Origin: Actinomycetaceae bacterium
GTDB lineage: Bacteria; Actinomycetota; Actinomycetes; Actinomycetales; Actinomycetaceae
NCBI GenBank assembly: GCA_028724905.1
Contig: JAQYTG010000018.1
Span: 248,001-312,000 of the forward strand
DNA length: 64,000 nt
Reading direction: 5' to 3'
In this document: one piece after another, positions 16,860-26,347 of the stretch
How positions within the stretch are numbered: position 1 is the first letter of the stretch
How the letters are laid out: every line of letters starts with the position of its first letter
Translations under genes and position numbers: made by a program
The notes under the pieces: generated by a model
What the model was told of the DNA's origin: nothing
Databases searched by the model: none
The model's input: only the letters and a program-made list of their open reading frames with translations

Positions 16860-17358
16860 ATGATATAAATTTTACACCTTTGTGCGTGCCGGCAGCCGAA
16901 CCCCGATAATTTACAAACAAATACGATTGACCCCACAAACAAATACAACAATGATCCCACGTGCGAATACACGGCCTTAGCAGCTTCATCGCCACCCAGT
17001 CTTACGACACCACCATCCAGCCCTGTAACGGCTTTCGCAGTACTACACCCTAGATGACTTTTTAACGACCAACATCTTGCGAGGTGCTGCTAAATGGCGG
17101 ATTGCACTGACGCTAAAAATGTACTGCTACCACATGGCGGATGGTGCGGTCGGTGAAAAGAATCGCACCACTGCCACAGACTTAAGACTTATAAAGACTA
17201 AGAATGCAAGTTTCGCGTAGTCCACGGATGAGACACACGCACTCCTATAAGACGCTGCACTCCGATACAAGACACTGCACCCCGAAATGGAACTCCGCAC
17301 AAAAGCGACTCAACCACGCCAACAGTTGCCACATCAGCCGCCCATAATAATCTTGATG
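16860..17358. other. hipB-putP intergenic region
   Basis: About 500 non-coding bases between divergent hipB and putP. The 12-mer ACAAACAAATAC occurs at 16913-16924 and 16935-16946. TGGCGGAT occurs near 17094 and 17136. No gene or terminator is convincing. Confidence 0.4.
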
Positions 17359-17387
17359 TTGAGATATTTTGCTTTCTGTTTTACACT
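17359..17387 (+). promoter_or_regulatory. Probable putP promoter
   Basis: TTGAGA (17359-17364), spacer of 17 bases, TACACT (17382-17387). It would give a leader of about 170 bases that contains two inverted repeats. Confidence 0.55.
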
Positions 17388-17405
17388 GTCAGTAATGTTT
17401 CGCAG

Positions 17406-17450
17406 CTTCACGACGAGGTGAAGTAAGTACGGCACAGGTGACCGTCACCT
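17406..17450 (+). promoter_or_regulatory. Inverted repeats in the putP leader
   Basis: CTTCAC/GTGAAG (17406-17411 and 17418-17423) can form a small hairpin. AGGTGACCGTCACCT (17436-17450) is a perfect 7+1+7 palindrome. Its core resembles the TGACGTCA sites before putA, so it is a candidate operator for a shared regulator. Confidence 0.45.
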
Positions 17451-17564
17451 CGCCGTCGCATACGTCAGCACACACGCATCGGTTTCATACAATAGGCCAC
17501 ATTGCGACGCGTGCAGCACGCCGTCGCCAACGACGACTAGCACAAGAGAGCGGAGAGGACTGCA

Positions 17565-19121
17565 ATGTCTCACACAACTGGACAGGCAATCGCAATGATT
17601 ATTTACTTCGTTGCGATGATCATTATCGGTCTTTGGGCATATACCCGAACGAAAAACCTCGACGACTATATGCTCGGTGGGCGCGACCTCAACCCAACCG
17701 TTGCTGCACTCTCAGCGGGAGCCGCAGATATGTCTGGCTGGTTGCTGATGGGACTTCCAGGAGCCTTGTATGTAGCTGGCATCGTCGAGGGCTGGATCGC
17801 CGTAGGGCTCACTGTCGGGGCGTGGATCAACTGGAAAGTGACGGCGCCTCGCCTGCGATCCTACACACAAGTGGTCGATAGCATCACAGTGCCATCATTC
17901 CTAGGAACCCGTCTGAAAGACACGAGCCACCTGGTGCGCATCGTCTCTGGAGTCATTATTTTCGTCTTCTTCACTTTCTACGTATCGTCTGGCATGGTGG
18001 CCGGAGGCACATTCTTCGAAGCCGCTTTTGGGATGGACTATCACCTGGGCATGACGATTGTGGCTGGCGTGGTGGTGCTCTACACGCTCGTCGGTGGTTT
18101 CTTGGCTGTGAGCTGGACGGATATGGTACAAGGGATAATGATGCTGCTGGCGCTGCTGCTCGTGCCCATCGCCGGCGTCATCGCCATCGGTGGTTTCGGA
18201 GCACTAGCCGAGGGCGTGAATGCCACCAATCCCGACTTCCTCAATCTGCTCGGCGGCAAGGGAGGCATCTACATCATTTCCAATCTGGCCTGGGGGCTTG
18301 GCTACTTTGGCCAGCCACATATCATCGTGCGATTTATGGCGCTGCGCTCACCAAAAGAGGCAAAAGCCGCCCGTCGTATCGGCATTGGCTGGATGATTCT
18401 ATCCGTTGCCGGTGCTGGCGGAACGGCCATCGTCGGCATTGCGGCTAACCACTTCAACATCTGGAAAGTCGTCAACGATCAGGCGGAGTCGGTGTTTATC
18501 CTCTCAGGCCAGAAACTCTTCCCTGCCCTGATCGCCGGTTTTATGCTCGCCGCCATTCTTGCGGCCATTATGTCCACCATCTCCTCACAGCTACTCGTCA
18601 CCTCCTCGGCAGTGGTGGAAGACGTCCTCAACGCCAAAGGCAACCGTTCCCGCGATGCTGCTTCAGGTATTATTCTTGGACGTATCGCCGTGCTGACCGT
18701 AGCAGTACTAGCTGCGATCTTCGCTTGGCTGCGCACAGATTCAATTCTGAATCTCGTCGCTTTCGCATGGGCAGGTTTCGGAGCTGCATTCGGCCCGATC
18801 ATCATTCTCGCTCTCTACTGGAAGAAGCTCACGTGGAAAGGCGCGCTTGCTGGAATGCTTGCCGGTGCCGTCACCGTAGGCGTGTGGGGCACATTCAAAT
18901 GGTTTGATTTATACGAAATCATTCCCGGTTTTGCGCTGGCCCTTCTAGCAGCCTATGTGGTGTCAAAACTCACCTACACGTATGACGCGCAGATTGACAG
19001 CCAGTTCGATCAGGCCGTTCGTCTCTCCACTGCCACCAAAGAGGAAATTGACGCCGAACTTGGGTCTTTTCAGCAGACGCATCCGCGCTTTGACGTGAGC
19101 GGTGCGGTCTATCAAGGCTGA
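17565..19121 (+). CDS. putP: Sodium/proline symporter
   Basis: Imports proline with sodium across the plasma membrane; SSS family (solute:sodium symporter). The 518-residue protein has about 13 hydrophobic segments. It includes the family N-terminus IYFVAMIIIGLWAYTRTKNL, DYMLGGRDLNPTVAALSAGA, and the conserved YFGQPHIIVRFMALRS. GGAGAGG lies seven bases before the ATG. putA follows on the same strand, so the pair would supply proline and oxidise it to glutamate. Confidence 0.96.
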   Translation: MSHTTGQAIAMIIYFVAMIIIGLWAYTRTKNLDDYMLGGRDLNPTVAALSAGAADMSGWLLMGLPGALYVAGIVEGWIAVGLTVGAWINWKVTAPRLRSYTQVVDSITVPSFLGTRLKDTSHLVRIVSGVIIFVFFTFYVSSGMVAGGTFFEAAFGMDYHLGMTIVAGVVVLYTLVGGFLAVSWTDMVQGIMMLLALLLVPIAGVIAIGGFGALAEGVNATNPDFLNLLGGKGGIYIISNLAWGLGYFGQPHIIVRFMALRSPKEAKAARRIGIGWMILSVAGAGGTAIVGIAANHFNIWKVVNDQAESVFILSGQKLFPALIAGFMLAAILAAIMSTISSQLLVTSSAVVEDVLNAKGNRSRDAASGIILGRIAVLTVAVLAAIFAWLRTDSILNLVAFAWAGFGAAFGPIIILALYWKKLTWKGALAGMLAGAVTVGVWGTFKWFDLYEIIPGFALALLAAYVVSKLTYTYDAQIDSQFDQAVRLSTATKEEIDAELGSFQQTHPRFDVSGAVYQG

Positions 19122-19450
19122 GGCGTCGCCGCGCCAGGTGGAAATAGCCGGCGCCGCACTAGGTGGAAATAGGATAGAAAAGGCCGTCGCTCACCAAACA
19201 AAATGACCGTCGCCGCGCCGAATGAAAACGACCATCGCTGCACAGATATGCACGGATATAAGATCCGTTCAGATAGAAAGGCCAGTAGCAAAGGCCTCCA
19301 TCAGAACATCAACTAGAAAACGCAGTCAGAACGGCCACCACCTGAAGGCACCTAGACGCACACCGCACCGCCAGCAATCTACCAGCACAGAACGCCTGGG
19401 AGACTCCGCTCACACATGGTGCGAAAGTCCCAGGTTTTACCTATGATAGG

Positions 19451-19484
19451 TGACGTAAAGATGACGTGGTTCACAGTGACGTCA
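19451..19484. promoter_or_regulatory. Cluster of TGACGT sites upstream of putA
   Basis: TGACGT at 19451 and 19462 are exactly 11 bases apart (one helical turn), followed by the palindrome TGACGTCA at 19477-19484. This looks like a multi-site operator for putA. Confidence 0.45.
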
Positions 19485-19547
19485 TACGCCGTCTTTCACC
19501 ATCTCCTACCGTACGCGGCTGAGCAGCATCGTCGTGATGCCGATGCC

Positions 19548-19555
19548 TGACGTCA
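19548..19555. promoter_or_regulatory. Second TGACGTCA palindrome before putA
   Basis: A perfect TGACGTCA lies about 75 bases before the putA start, 71 bases after the first copy. See the cluster at 19451-19484. Confidence 0.4.
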
Positions 19556-19628
19556 CGCACCTCAACTATTGACGCAAACGAGCCACTATCACACACAATT
19601 CGGAAAAATTCGGAAAGGAAAGCAGGCT

Positions 19629-22600
19629 ATGGCCGAACAAGACGTAGACTATGCACTCATCGGTGAGCGCGCAACGATTCGAGCACGTACCTGGCTTGAG
19701 AAATCAAAGCAGTATCCGACTGATCGGGCAGCTGAACTACTTGCAAAGACGCTCAAGGATCCAAGCGGACTGGATTTCACAGTGTCTTTCGTGGACGGCG
19801 TCATCCGCCCTGAGGATCCTGCCGTCGCCGCACACGCCATGGCAAAGCTCTCCGCATCAAAACCCGCATTTTTGCCAAAGTATCTTGCCGCGCCGCTCGC
19901 ATTGGGCGGAAAACTCGCTGAGAAGATGCCGCAGATTGTGGTACCGGCGGCGACGAAAGTCTTCCAGCAGCTCGTAGGCGATCTGGTGTTGGATGCCAAA
20001 GGAAAAGGCCTCACCTCCGCCATTGCGCGGCTGCACGCACAGGGAGCCCGCCTGAATATGAACCTGCTCGGCGAAGCAGTCTTAGGCGACAAAGAAGCCG
20101 CCAAACGCATGGCAGACACGATTAAACTACTAGAGCGTGACGACGTCGATTACGTCTCCATGAAAGTCTCAGCCGTGATCGGCCCGCACAATCCTTTCGC
20201 CTACGACGAAGCCGTCAAGACCGCCGTTGAATCACTTCTTCCTCTCTACGAGAAAGCCAATTCCTACTCCCCTAAGAAATTCGTGAACCTCGACATGGAG
20301 GAATATCATGATCTTCACCTCACTATCGACGTTTTTAAAGCCATCCTCGATCGCCCAGAATTTAAGAATCTGCGCGCCGGCATCGTGATTCAAACCTATC
20401 TGCCTGATGCCCTACCGGCGATGAAACATCTACAGGAGTGGGCAGCCCAGCGGGTGACTGCAGGCGGGGCACCGATTAAAGTGCGGGTAGTGAAAGGCGC
20501 CAACCTCTCCATGGAGCGTGTAGAAGCATCCGTACATGGGTGGGAGTTGGTGACGCAACCATCCAAAGAGCACACCGATGCCAACTATATTCGGGTGCTT
20601 GACTACGCCCTGACCAAAGAACACACAAAAAACGTCAATATCGGCGTGGCCGGCATGAATCTTTTCACGGCTGGTTTTGCCTTCGAACTCGCCAAAGAGC
20701 GTGGAATCCTGGGCACAGCCGGCGTGGAATTTGAAATGTTGGCCGGTATGGCGGCTCCACAAGCTCAGGCGATGCGCGAAGACGTCGGCCATCTGCTGTT
20801 CTATGTGCCCGTCGTCAATCCCGAGGAGTACGACGTAGCTATCGCCTATCTCGTGCGCCGGCTAGAAGAAAATGCGCTACCGGCCAACTTCATGTCGTCA
20901 ATTTTCGATATTGCTGACGATGAAACGCTGCTGATGCGCGAGCAGAACCGGTTCCTCAGCGCCCTCTCCCACGCATTTAGCGATCCCGTCGGGCCGCGCC
21001 GTCAGCAAGACCGGCGTACCGAAACCGAAGAGGATATAAAGGCTTTCGTCACAGACGATCAGGGCGAGTGGATGTTCAACAACACCCCAGATACCGACCC
21101 ATCGCTACCAGCGAATCTCGAATGGGCGCGCGATATTGCGGGAAGGATGGAGCACTCCACACTCGGATATGAGGCCATTGAGCAGGCACATATTTCCAGC
21201 ACAGATGCGCTCAACGCCGTCCTCACATCCGCTTACGAGGGCGGAAAATCCTGGGGTAAACTCTCCGGTGCGCAGCGCGCCGAGATTTTGCATCGAGCGG
21301 GCGTGGCGCTGTCTGTGCATCGCGCCGAATTGATGGAAGTGGCCGGCTCTGAAGCGGGCAAAGCAGTCGATCAGGGCGACGTTGAAGTCTCCGAGGCGGT
21401 GGACTTTGCCCACTACTACGCCGAGCAGGCAAAAGCTCTCGATTCGCTCCTCGGTGCACGCCACGATCACGCCAGAGTGATCGTCGTGACGCCGCCGTGG
21501 AACTTCCCTATTTCCATCCCTGCAGGCGGTGTCCTCGCCGCACTCGCCTCTGGTGCAGGCGTCGTCTTTAAGCCAGCTCCGCAGGCTCGGCGCACCGGAG
21601 CAGTGCTCGCGCATGTGCTGTGGGAAGCTGGCGTGCCGCGTGAGGCGCTGCACCTTGTGGATGTGACCGAGGGCGATCTTGGCAAGGAACTGATCACGCA
21701 CCAACTCGTTGATCGCGTCATCCTCACTGGCTCCATCGAGACCGCACAACTGTTCAAAGGGTGGAAACCTGAGCTAGATGTGCTCGCAGAAACCTCTGGG
21801 AAAGATTCCATTATCGTCACGCCGCACGCCGATTTAGATCTGGCCGTCAAGGATGTTATCACCTCGGCATTCGGCCATGCTGGGCAGAAGTGTTCGGCTG
21901 CCTCACTAGTAATCCTGGTGGGCTCAGTCGCCCGCTCGAAGCGGTTCCACGATCAACTTTTGGACGCCGCAGCTTCGCTCAAGGTGGGCTGGCCGTGGGA
22001 TCTGTCTACACAGATGGGGCCAATTGTCGAGCCAGCTGCCGGGAAACTACTGCAGGGGCTCACCGAGCTTGATGCAGGCGAACGCTGGGCACTCAAGCCA
22101 CGCCAGTTGGATGCTTCTGGCAAACTCTGGAGCCCCGGTATTCGCAGTGGCGTGCAGCCTGGCTCTCGCTTCCACCTCACGGAATACTTTGGGCCAATCC
22201 TGGGGGTGATGACGGCTGACAGCCTTGAGGAAGCCGTGGAGCTTCAAAACGCCCCGCAGTTTGGGCTTACTGCTGGCTTGCATTCTCTCGATCCTGATGA
22301 GATTAACTACTGGCTAGAACACGTGCAGGCCGGAAATGTGTACATCAATCGCGGAATTACCGGAGCAATTGTACGCCGGCAACCGTTCGGCGGCTGGAAG
22401 CATTCAGCTGTAGGAGCAGGTACCAAAGCTGGCGGCCCCTCGTATCTCTTTGGGTTGGTGGATTTCAAGCGTGACGAAGCAGTGCTCACGTCTGATACAT
22501 CCGACACTCCGCATATAGATCTCTCTACACCACCGCTTCTGGCGGCTGTGCGAACGGCTGATTCACTTAGCAAAGACGACGCCGCTCGCGCCAAGACGCT

Positions 22601-23135
22601 GATCTATTCAGTGCAAGCGGCTATTGACGAGGAATACGGCAACGGTCATGATCCCTCCTGTCTGGGAGTGGAGCGCAATGTGCTGCGCTATCGGCCATTG
22701 CCCGTCACTATCCGTCTAAGCGAGGGGCAGGGCGCATGGCAGCTCCTAGCACTCGCAGCGGGAGGCACAGCTCTTGGATCGCGCGTAAGCGTGTCCGCCC
22801 CCTCAGATCTGGATGCATCAGTGCGTCAGTTCCTCACCTCGCAAGGAATTGAGATCATGGTACACAGTGACGAGGAGTTCTACGCCTGGGTTGGGCAGTG
22901 GGCGTCGCGTGCTGGTCTCGATGGACGAGTGCGGCTAATCGGCGGTTCGGAAAGTGCTCTCGCAGCAGCGCTACCAGCGCATTTCGTAGCCGATGTGGCC
23001 GTGTGGGATGGTGAGGTGACGCTCAACGGGCGCGTTGAACTCGTCCCATTCGTCCATGAGCAAGCCGTTTCTTTCACCAACCATCGCTTCGGCAATCCCA
23101 CTCCACTCTCAAAAGAGGTGCAGATCGAGGAATAA
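19629..23135 (+). CDS. putA: Bifunctional proline dehydrogenase / glutamate-semialdehyde dehydrogenase
   Basis: Oxidises proline to glutamate using FAD then NAD. With the ATG at 19629 (GGAAAGGA upstream) it has 1168 residues. Residues about 1-480 form the proline dehydrogenase barrel. Residues about 500-990 form the aldehyde dehydrogenase, with TPPWNFPISIPAGG, the glutamate in LAETSGKDS and the catalytic cysteine in GHAGQKCSAASL. A C-terminal domain of about 170 residues follows, as in longer PutA forms. There is no N-terminal ribbon-helix-helix DNA-binding domain, so it should not repress its own operon. A strong terminator follows. Confidence 0.96.
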   Translation: MAEQDVDYALIGERATIRARTWLEKSKQYPTDRAAELLAKTLKDPSGLDFTVSFVDGVIRPEDPAVAAHAMAKLSASKPAFLPKYLAAPLALGGKLAEKMPQIVVPAATKVFQQLVGDLVLDAKGKGLTSAIARLHAQGARLNMNLLGEAVLGDKEAAKRMADTIKLLERDDVDYVSMKVSAVIGPHNPFAYDEAVKTAVESLLPLYEKANSYSPKKFVNLDMEEYHDLHLTIDVFKAILDRPEFKNLRAGIVIQTYLPDALPAMKHLQEWAAQRVTAGGAPIKVRVVKGANLSMERVEASVHGWELVTQPSKEHTDANYIRVLDYALTKEHTKNVNIGVAGMNLFTAGFAFELAKERGILGTAGVEFEMLAGMAAPQAQAMREDVGHLLFYVPVVNPEEYDVAIAYLVRRLEENALPANFMSSIFDIADDETLLMREQNRFLSALSHAFSDPVGPRRQQDRRTETEEDIKAFVTDDQGEWMFNNTPDTDPSLPANLEWARDIAGRMEHSTLGYEAIEQAHISSTDALNAVLTSAYEGGKSWGKLSGAQRAEILHRAGVALSVHRAELMEVAGSEAGKAVDQGDVEVSEAVDFAHYYAEQAKALDSLLGARHDHARVIVVTPPWNFPISIPAGGVLAALASGAGVVFKPAPQARRTGAVLAHVLWEAGVPREALHLVDVTEGDLGKELITHQLVDRVILTGSIETAQLFKGWKPELDVLAETSGKDSIIVTPHADLDLAVKDVITSAFGHAGQKCSAASLVILVGSVARSKRFHDQLLDAAASLKVGWPWDLSTQMGPIVEPAAGKLLQGLTELDAGERWALKPRQLDASGKLWSPGIRSGVQPGSRFHLTEYFGPILGVMTADSLEEAVELQNAPQFGLTAGLHSLDPDEINYWLEHVQAGNVYINRGITGAIVRRQPFGGWKHSAVGAGTKAGGPSYLFGLVDFKRDEAVLTSDTSDTPHIDLSTPPLLAAVRTADSLSKDDAARAKTLIYSVQAAIDEEYGNGHDPSCLGVERNVLRYRPLPVTIRLSEGQGAWQLLALAAGGTALGSRVSVSAPSDLDASVRQFLTSQGIEIMVHSDEEFYAWVGQWASRAGLDGRVRLIGGSESALAAALPAHFVADVAVWDGEVTLNGRVELVPFVHEQAVSFTNHRFGNPTPLSKEVQIEE

Positions 23136-23193
23136 GGCCAACAGCTAGAATAAGACTAATAGCGACAGAGGAATAAAGCTAACAACACAAGAG

Positions 23194-23235
23194 CGGTGGC
23201 TTCTCGCAACGATCAGCGAGGAAGCCACCGTTTTT
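23194..23235 (+). terminator. Rho-independent terminator of putA
   Basis: CGGTGGCTTCTCGC (23194-23207) pairs with GCGAGGAAGCCACCG (23216-23230) around an 8-base loop, apart from one extra base, and is followed by TTTTT. Confidence 0.92.
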
Positions 23236-23360
23236 GCACGCTGAGCAGCGCTGCGATTTGTGAGCTATCCTAGGGGAGGATCTGATACTCAAACGACTCG
23301 CAGCGCCATATTTTCGGATACCGTCGCTGCCCTAGAAAATGCCCTAGAAAAGAATCACAC

Positions 23361-23876
23361 ATGAATCACGAATCTGAACCGACACCCGCTGAGCACACAT
23401 CTGCATCGGCGCCAACACGTCACTCATCAGCATCTGCGCGTGAGCCTGAGGCGTTGGTGCGTGAATTTCACGCCGTCTACAATCTGCCGATAGCTACCGG
23501 CGAACCAAGCGTGGAACGCGAGCGGGTACATATGCGGATGTCTCTCATTGCCGAGGAATTTTCCGAACTCGTGGGAGCCATCTACGGCAAAGAGGCACGA
23601 TCCATCATCGAGCAGGCGTACCACGAAGCTGTAAGACGTGATGACGCCAGCCGAGACGTTGTAGAAGCAGCCGATGCTCTGGGAGATATGACGTACGTGA
23701 TCTACGGTATGGCGCTCGAAATGGGCATTCCGATGTCTCGCGTGCTCAGCGAAATACAGGCGTCAAATCTTTCGAAGCTCGGAGCCGACGGCAAACCAAT
23801 TTACCGGTCGGATGGCAAAGTGCTCAAAGGGCCTCACTACTTCCCACCGAATATCCGTCGAGCACTCGGGATGTAG
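23361..23876 (+). CDS. MazG-like all-alpha NTP pyrophosphohydrolase
   Basis: A 171-residue protein whose residues about 28-140 match the phosphoribosyl-ATP pyrophosphatase/MazG fold. Acidic residues in RMSLIAEEFSELVGAIYG and in VVEAADALGDMTYVIYG form the expected metal site. It probably hydrolyses nucleoside triphosphates as a house-cleaning enzyme. It is not HisE: length and the C-terminus (KGPHYFPPNIRRALGM) fit the DR2231-type subgroup. The first 25 residues are Ser/Thr/Ala-rich and may not be part of the fold. Confidence 0.8.
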   Translation: MNHESEPTPAEHTSASAPTRHSSASAREPEALVREFHAVYNLPIATGEPSVERERVHMRMSLIAEEFSELVGAIYGKEARSIIEQAYHEAVRRDDASRDVVEAADALGDMTYVIYGMALEMGIPMSRVLSEIQASNLSKLGADGKPIYRSDGKVLKGPHYFPPNIRRALGM

Positions 23877-24080
23877 ACCACTCATATATGGGCTGCGTTA
23901 GCGACTAGCGATTCACCCGATACGCTCCCCTGCTCTCCTCCCCCACTCTGCATCGTCAGCCGCCTGCCAGCGGCGCGGCTGTGCTTTTGCTTCTGCCAGC
24001 GGCTAGCGGCCGCCTTGTCATTCCTAGCTGCCGCCTTGTCATTGTTATTTAAGACACACGTGCAGCATCAGTCACGTGTA
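23877..24080. other. Gap with short direct repeats
   Basis: Contains CTGCCAGCGGC twice (near 23965 and 23994) and GCCGCCTTGTCATT twice (near 24009 and 24031). No gene seen. Confidence 0.5.
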
Positions 24081-24629
24081 CTAATAGTTGGTGCCGTCGT
24101 CTGAGCCTCCACTCGAACGGGCTCCTGAAGCTGCATCTGAAGCACTGCCCGCGCTGACGTCACCGCTTCGGTGCTGATGCCCCATCACGGTTTCTGCATC
24201 CTCGATATCGTCGCCGATAGTAGCAGAGAGAATCCCCGCAGAGAGGACGTCAATGCGCTTTTGCAGAGCTTTTAATTCAGTTTTTTGCATGGGGCGACTC
24301 ATAGCCCCCACCACTGGGATTAAGCTCTCTAGAGCATCTAGCTCACCTCGCCAAGCACTCGCCTGGCGAGCTATAGCAGGCGTATTAGCAGAGGCGAAGA
24401 GATACGTCACCTGATCGCGCAAGACCCCAATTCGGTTGGCCACGGCGTGCAGCGAATCTCCACGAGTGCCGGCGCGGGAAATCGTCGTGATTCTTTTCTT
24501 GATTGATCCGAGCACCTCAGGGTTGTCTTTGGCAAGCTGGCGCAGCTGCGGGCCGTATTTTTGCACCACTTTCAGCACCGCTGGGCCAGCTACCGACGCC
24601 ACTTTAATAATGGTTCCGATTTTTCCCAT
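24081..24629 (-). CDS. Conserved-looking helical protein of unknown function
   Basis: 182 residues with the ATG at 24629, which has AAGGAG ten bases upstream; the in-frame ATG at 24653 has no such site. Residues 1-60 are basic and amphipathic (KIGTIIKVASVAGPAVLKVV). Residues 60-130 look all-helical, and the last ~35 residues are Ser/Gly/Asp/Ala-rich and probably disordered. There is no signal peptide or catalytic motif that I recognise. It follows the FKBP lipoprotein gene by 27 bases on the same strand and may be cotranscribed. Confidence 0.65.
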   Translation of the reverse strand: MGKIGTIIKVASVAGPAVLKVVQKYGPQLRQLAKDNPEVLGSIKKRITTISRAGTRGDSLHAVANRIGVLRDQVTYLFASANTPAIARQASAWRGELDALESLIPVVGAMSRPMQKTELKALQKRIDVLSAGILSATIGDDIEDAETVMGHQHRSGDVSAGSASDAASGARSSGGSDDGTNY

Positions 24630-24656
24630 ATCTACACCGCTCCTTTGCTGCACACA

Positions 24657-25625
24657 TTACTTTTGTTGAGTATCTGCCGCTGCTGGCGGGTTGTCCACTT
24701 GCCCCAAGATATCGACGACAACGGCCAAGCTCGGCATACGTTGGGCGGAATCACCGCCTGAAGTCTCTGGATATGTGATCAATACCCGCGAGCCAACCGG
24801 CACACCCGTCAAGGCATCGAAAAGACTACCGCGTCCCATCGGTATGGCCTGCGGCCCAGATTTACCATACGTCACTTCCGTCTGCGAATTATCCCACAGA
24901 CTCATCGCGTACTGTACATATACAGTGGTATTGCTTTTAGCTACCGACGCACCAGATCCGCGCGCAATCACAGCGCTCGCGGGTGCCGTGGGAGCAGTAG
25001 CTGAGGCTTTCACCGAGAGCTTCACCGGTTCACCTACAGCACCCGTGAGCTCAACTGGTAGATCTGCCACTTTAGCCTCTGGCTTTGCAGCTTTATCACC
25101 AGCTTGATTGACGCCAAAAGCATCGACGATCTCCACGTAAAAATCAATCACGTCAGTGGCACCAATTCCGGCCTGCGCTCTGCCGCCATCTGGACCATAG
25201 CCGAGTTCTGGTGGCACGCTGATGATAACTTTCGTTCCCACTGGCAGACCGGCTAGCCCCTGCTGCCATCCTGGAATCACGCCGCTGAGCGGGAATCCGG
25301 TGGGAGCCCCCCGCTCAAATGAAGAATCGAAAGGCTTCTCGTTCTTCCAAACCTGGCCTAAATAGTGCGCCACCACCGTGTCAGTGGATTCCACCGCACG
25401 TCCCGTCCCTTTATTCTGCACCCACACTTTTAAGTCTTTCGGTGCCGGTGCATCAGGAAAACTAAGGTGCAGATCTTTGCCAGATCCAACTAGCGTGGGT
25501 TGCACCCCACCAGAATCAGGAGCGTCAGTCGCTCCGCTCGTCTTTGCGTTCTGCCCGCCGCACGCTGCCAGCGAAAAAGCCATCATAGCTACGCTGATAC
25601 CTGCTATTAGTTTGCGAATTTTCAT
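24657..25625 (-). CDS. FKBP-type peptidyl-prolyl isomerase lipoprotein
   Basis: An exported folding helper anchored by lipid. The signal peptide MKIRKLIAGISVAMMAFSLA is followed by a lipobox cysteine (LAACGG). Residues about 55-165 form an FKBP domain, with FDSSFERGAPTGFPLSGVIP, GWQQGLAGLPVGTKVIISVP and PELGYGP. A second, degenerate FKBP-like domain follows (about 215-312), ending VPVGSRVLITYPETSGGD. It resembles the protein encoded next to pafA at 4280-5137. GAGGAT lies before the ATG. Confidence 0.9.
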   Translation of the reverse strand: MKIRKLIAGISVAMMAFSLAACGGQNAKTSGATDAPDSGGVQPTLVGSGKDLHLSFPDAPAPKDLKVWVQNKGTGRAVESTDTVVAHYLGQVWKNEKPFDSSFERGAPTGFPLSGVIPGWQQGLAGLPVGTKVIISVPPELGYGPDGGRAQAGIGATDVIDFYVEIVDAFGVNQAGDKAAKPEAKVADLPVELTGAVGEPVKLSVKASATAPTAPASAVIARGSGASVAKSNTTVYVQYAMSLWDNSQTEVTYGKSGPQAIPMGRGSLFDALTGVPVGSRVLITYPETSGGDSAQRMPSLAVVVDILGQVDNPPAAADTQQK

Positions 25626-25835
25626 TCGTTATATCCTCACGCTCGGTTATGAAGTTGCTGCGGCTGAACGCTCTGCAGTGTTGTGCAGCCGCGTGTGCGG
25701 CCATTCCAAACTACCTTGAACTCTACCTTATCCACCAGTGGGGCTTTTACGCGGATAGCACAAAGTGGATGGCGTCTCTCGCACATTGCTCAAGTTCACC
25801 ATCCACTTTTCCGCAGCCCGCGACGTTCAGCACTA

Positions 25836-26186
25836 TCAGTGGAACGAATCTCCGCACGCACAGGTACCCACGGCATTGGGATTGTCAATCGTAAAGCCCT
25901 GGCGTTCAATCGTATCTGCAAAGTCGATGGTGGCTCCATCCAGATACGGGATGCTCATACGATCCACAACGACCTCGACGTCACCGAAAGCACGCACTGC
26001 ATCACCTTCAAGTTCGCGTTCGTCGAAGTACAGCTGATACATCAGGCCGGAGCACCCTCCTGGCTGCACCGCCACGCGCAGCCGCAAGTCGTCTCGCCCC
26101 TCCTGCGCAATTAGGCTCTTCACTTTTGCCGCAGCTGCGTCGGTGAGCACCACGCCATGCGCTGGAGCTTCCACAGTTTCACTCAT
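25836..26186 (-). CDS. erpA: Iron-sulfur cluster insertion protein (A-type)
   Basis: An A-type carrier that delivers Fe-S clusters to target enzymes. The 116-residue protein has the three conserved cysteines in QPGGCSGLMYQL and VGTCACGDSFH. The ATG at 26186, preceded by GGAGGG, is chosen over a longer frame from 26318 whose extra residues have no family match. In this window, HemW and the RecB-like nuclease would need Fe-S clusters. Confidence 0.93.
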   Translation of the reverse strand: MSETVEAPAHGVVLTDAAAAKVKSLIAQEGRDDLRLRVAVQPGGCSGLMYQLYFDERELEGDAVRAFGDVEVVVDRMSIPYLDGATIDFADTIERQGFTIDNPNAVGTCACGDSFH

Positions 26187-26347
26187 GCGACCCTCCGTCA
26201 CTAGCCGAAAACTTTCACTCTCAACATTAGCGGGGGTGCAGCCAAGCTGCCATCCAGAACGGCCATACACAGACCGTGGGACGAAAGTCACAAACACCCT
26301 TCGTCCGCGCGATTCCAAGCTCGGCTACCATCTGCTTAACTGAGTAG

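Larger units (their letters stand above)
19122..19628 (+). other. putP-putA intergenic region
   Basis: 507 bases without a gene. The first part holds imperfect direct repeats around CGCC and AGGTGGAAATAG (two copies near 19137 and 19160) and CCGTCGC. The second part carries the TGACGT sites listed separately. No terminator for putP was found, so read-through into putA is possible. Confidence 0.45.

Noticed and set aside
14996..17358. hipBA as a genomic island integrated at tRNA-Leu(GAG)
   Set aside because: No second copy of the tRNA 3' end and no integrase were found, and the tRNA is followed at once by its own terminator.
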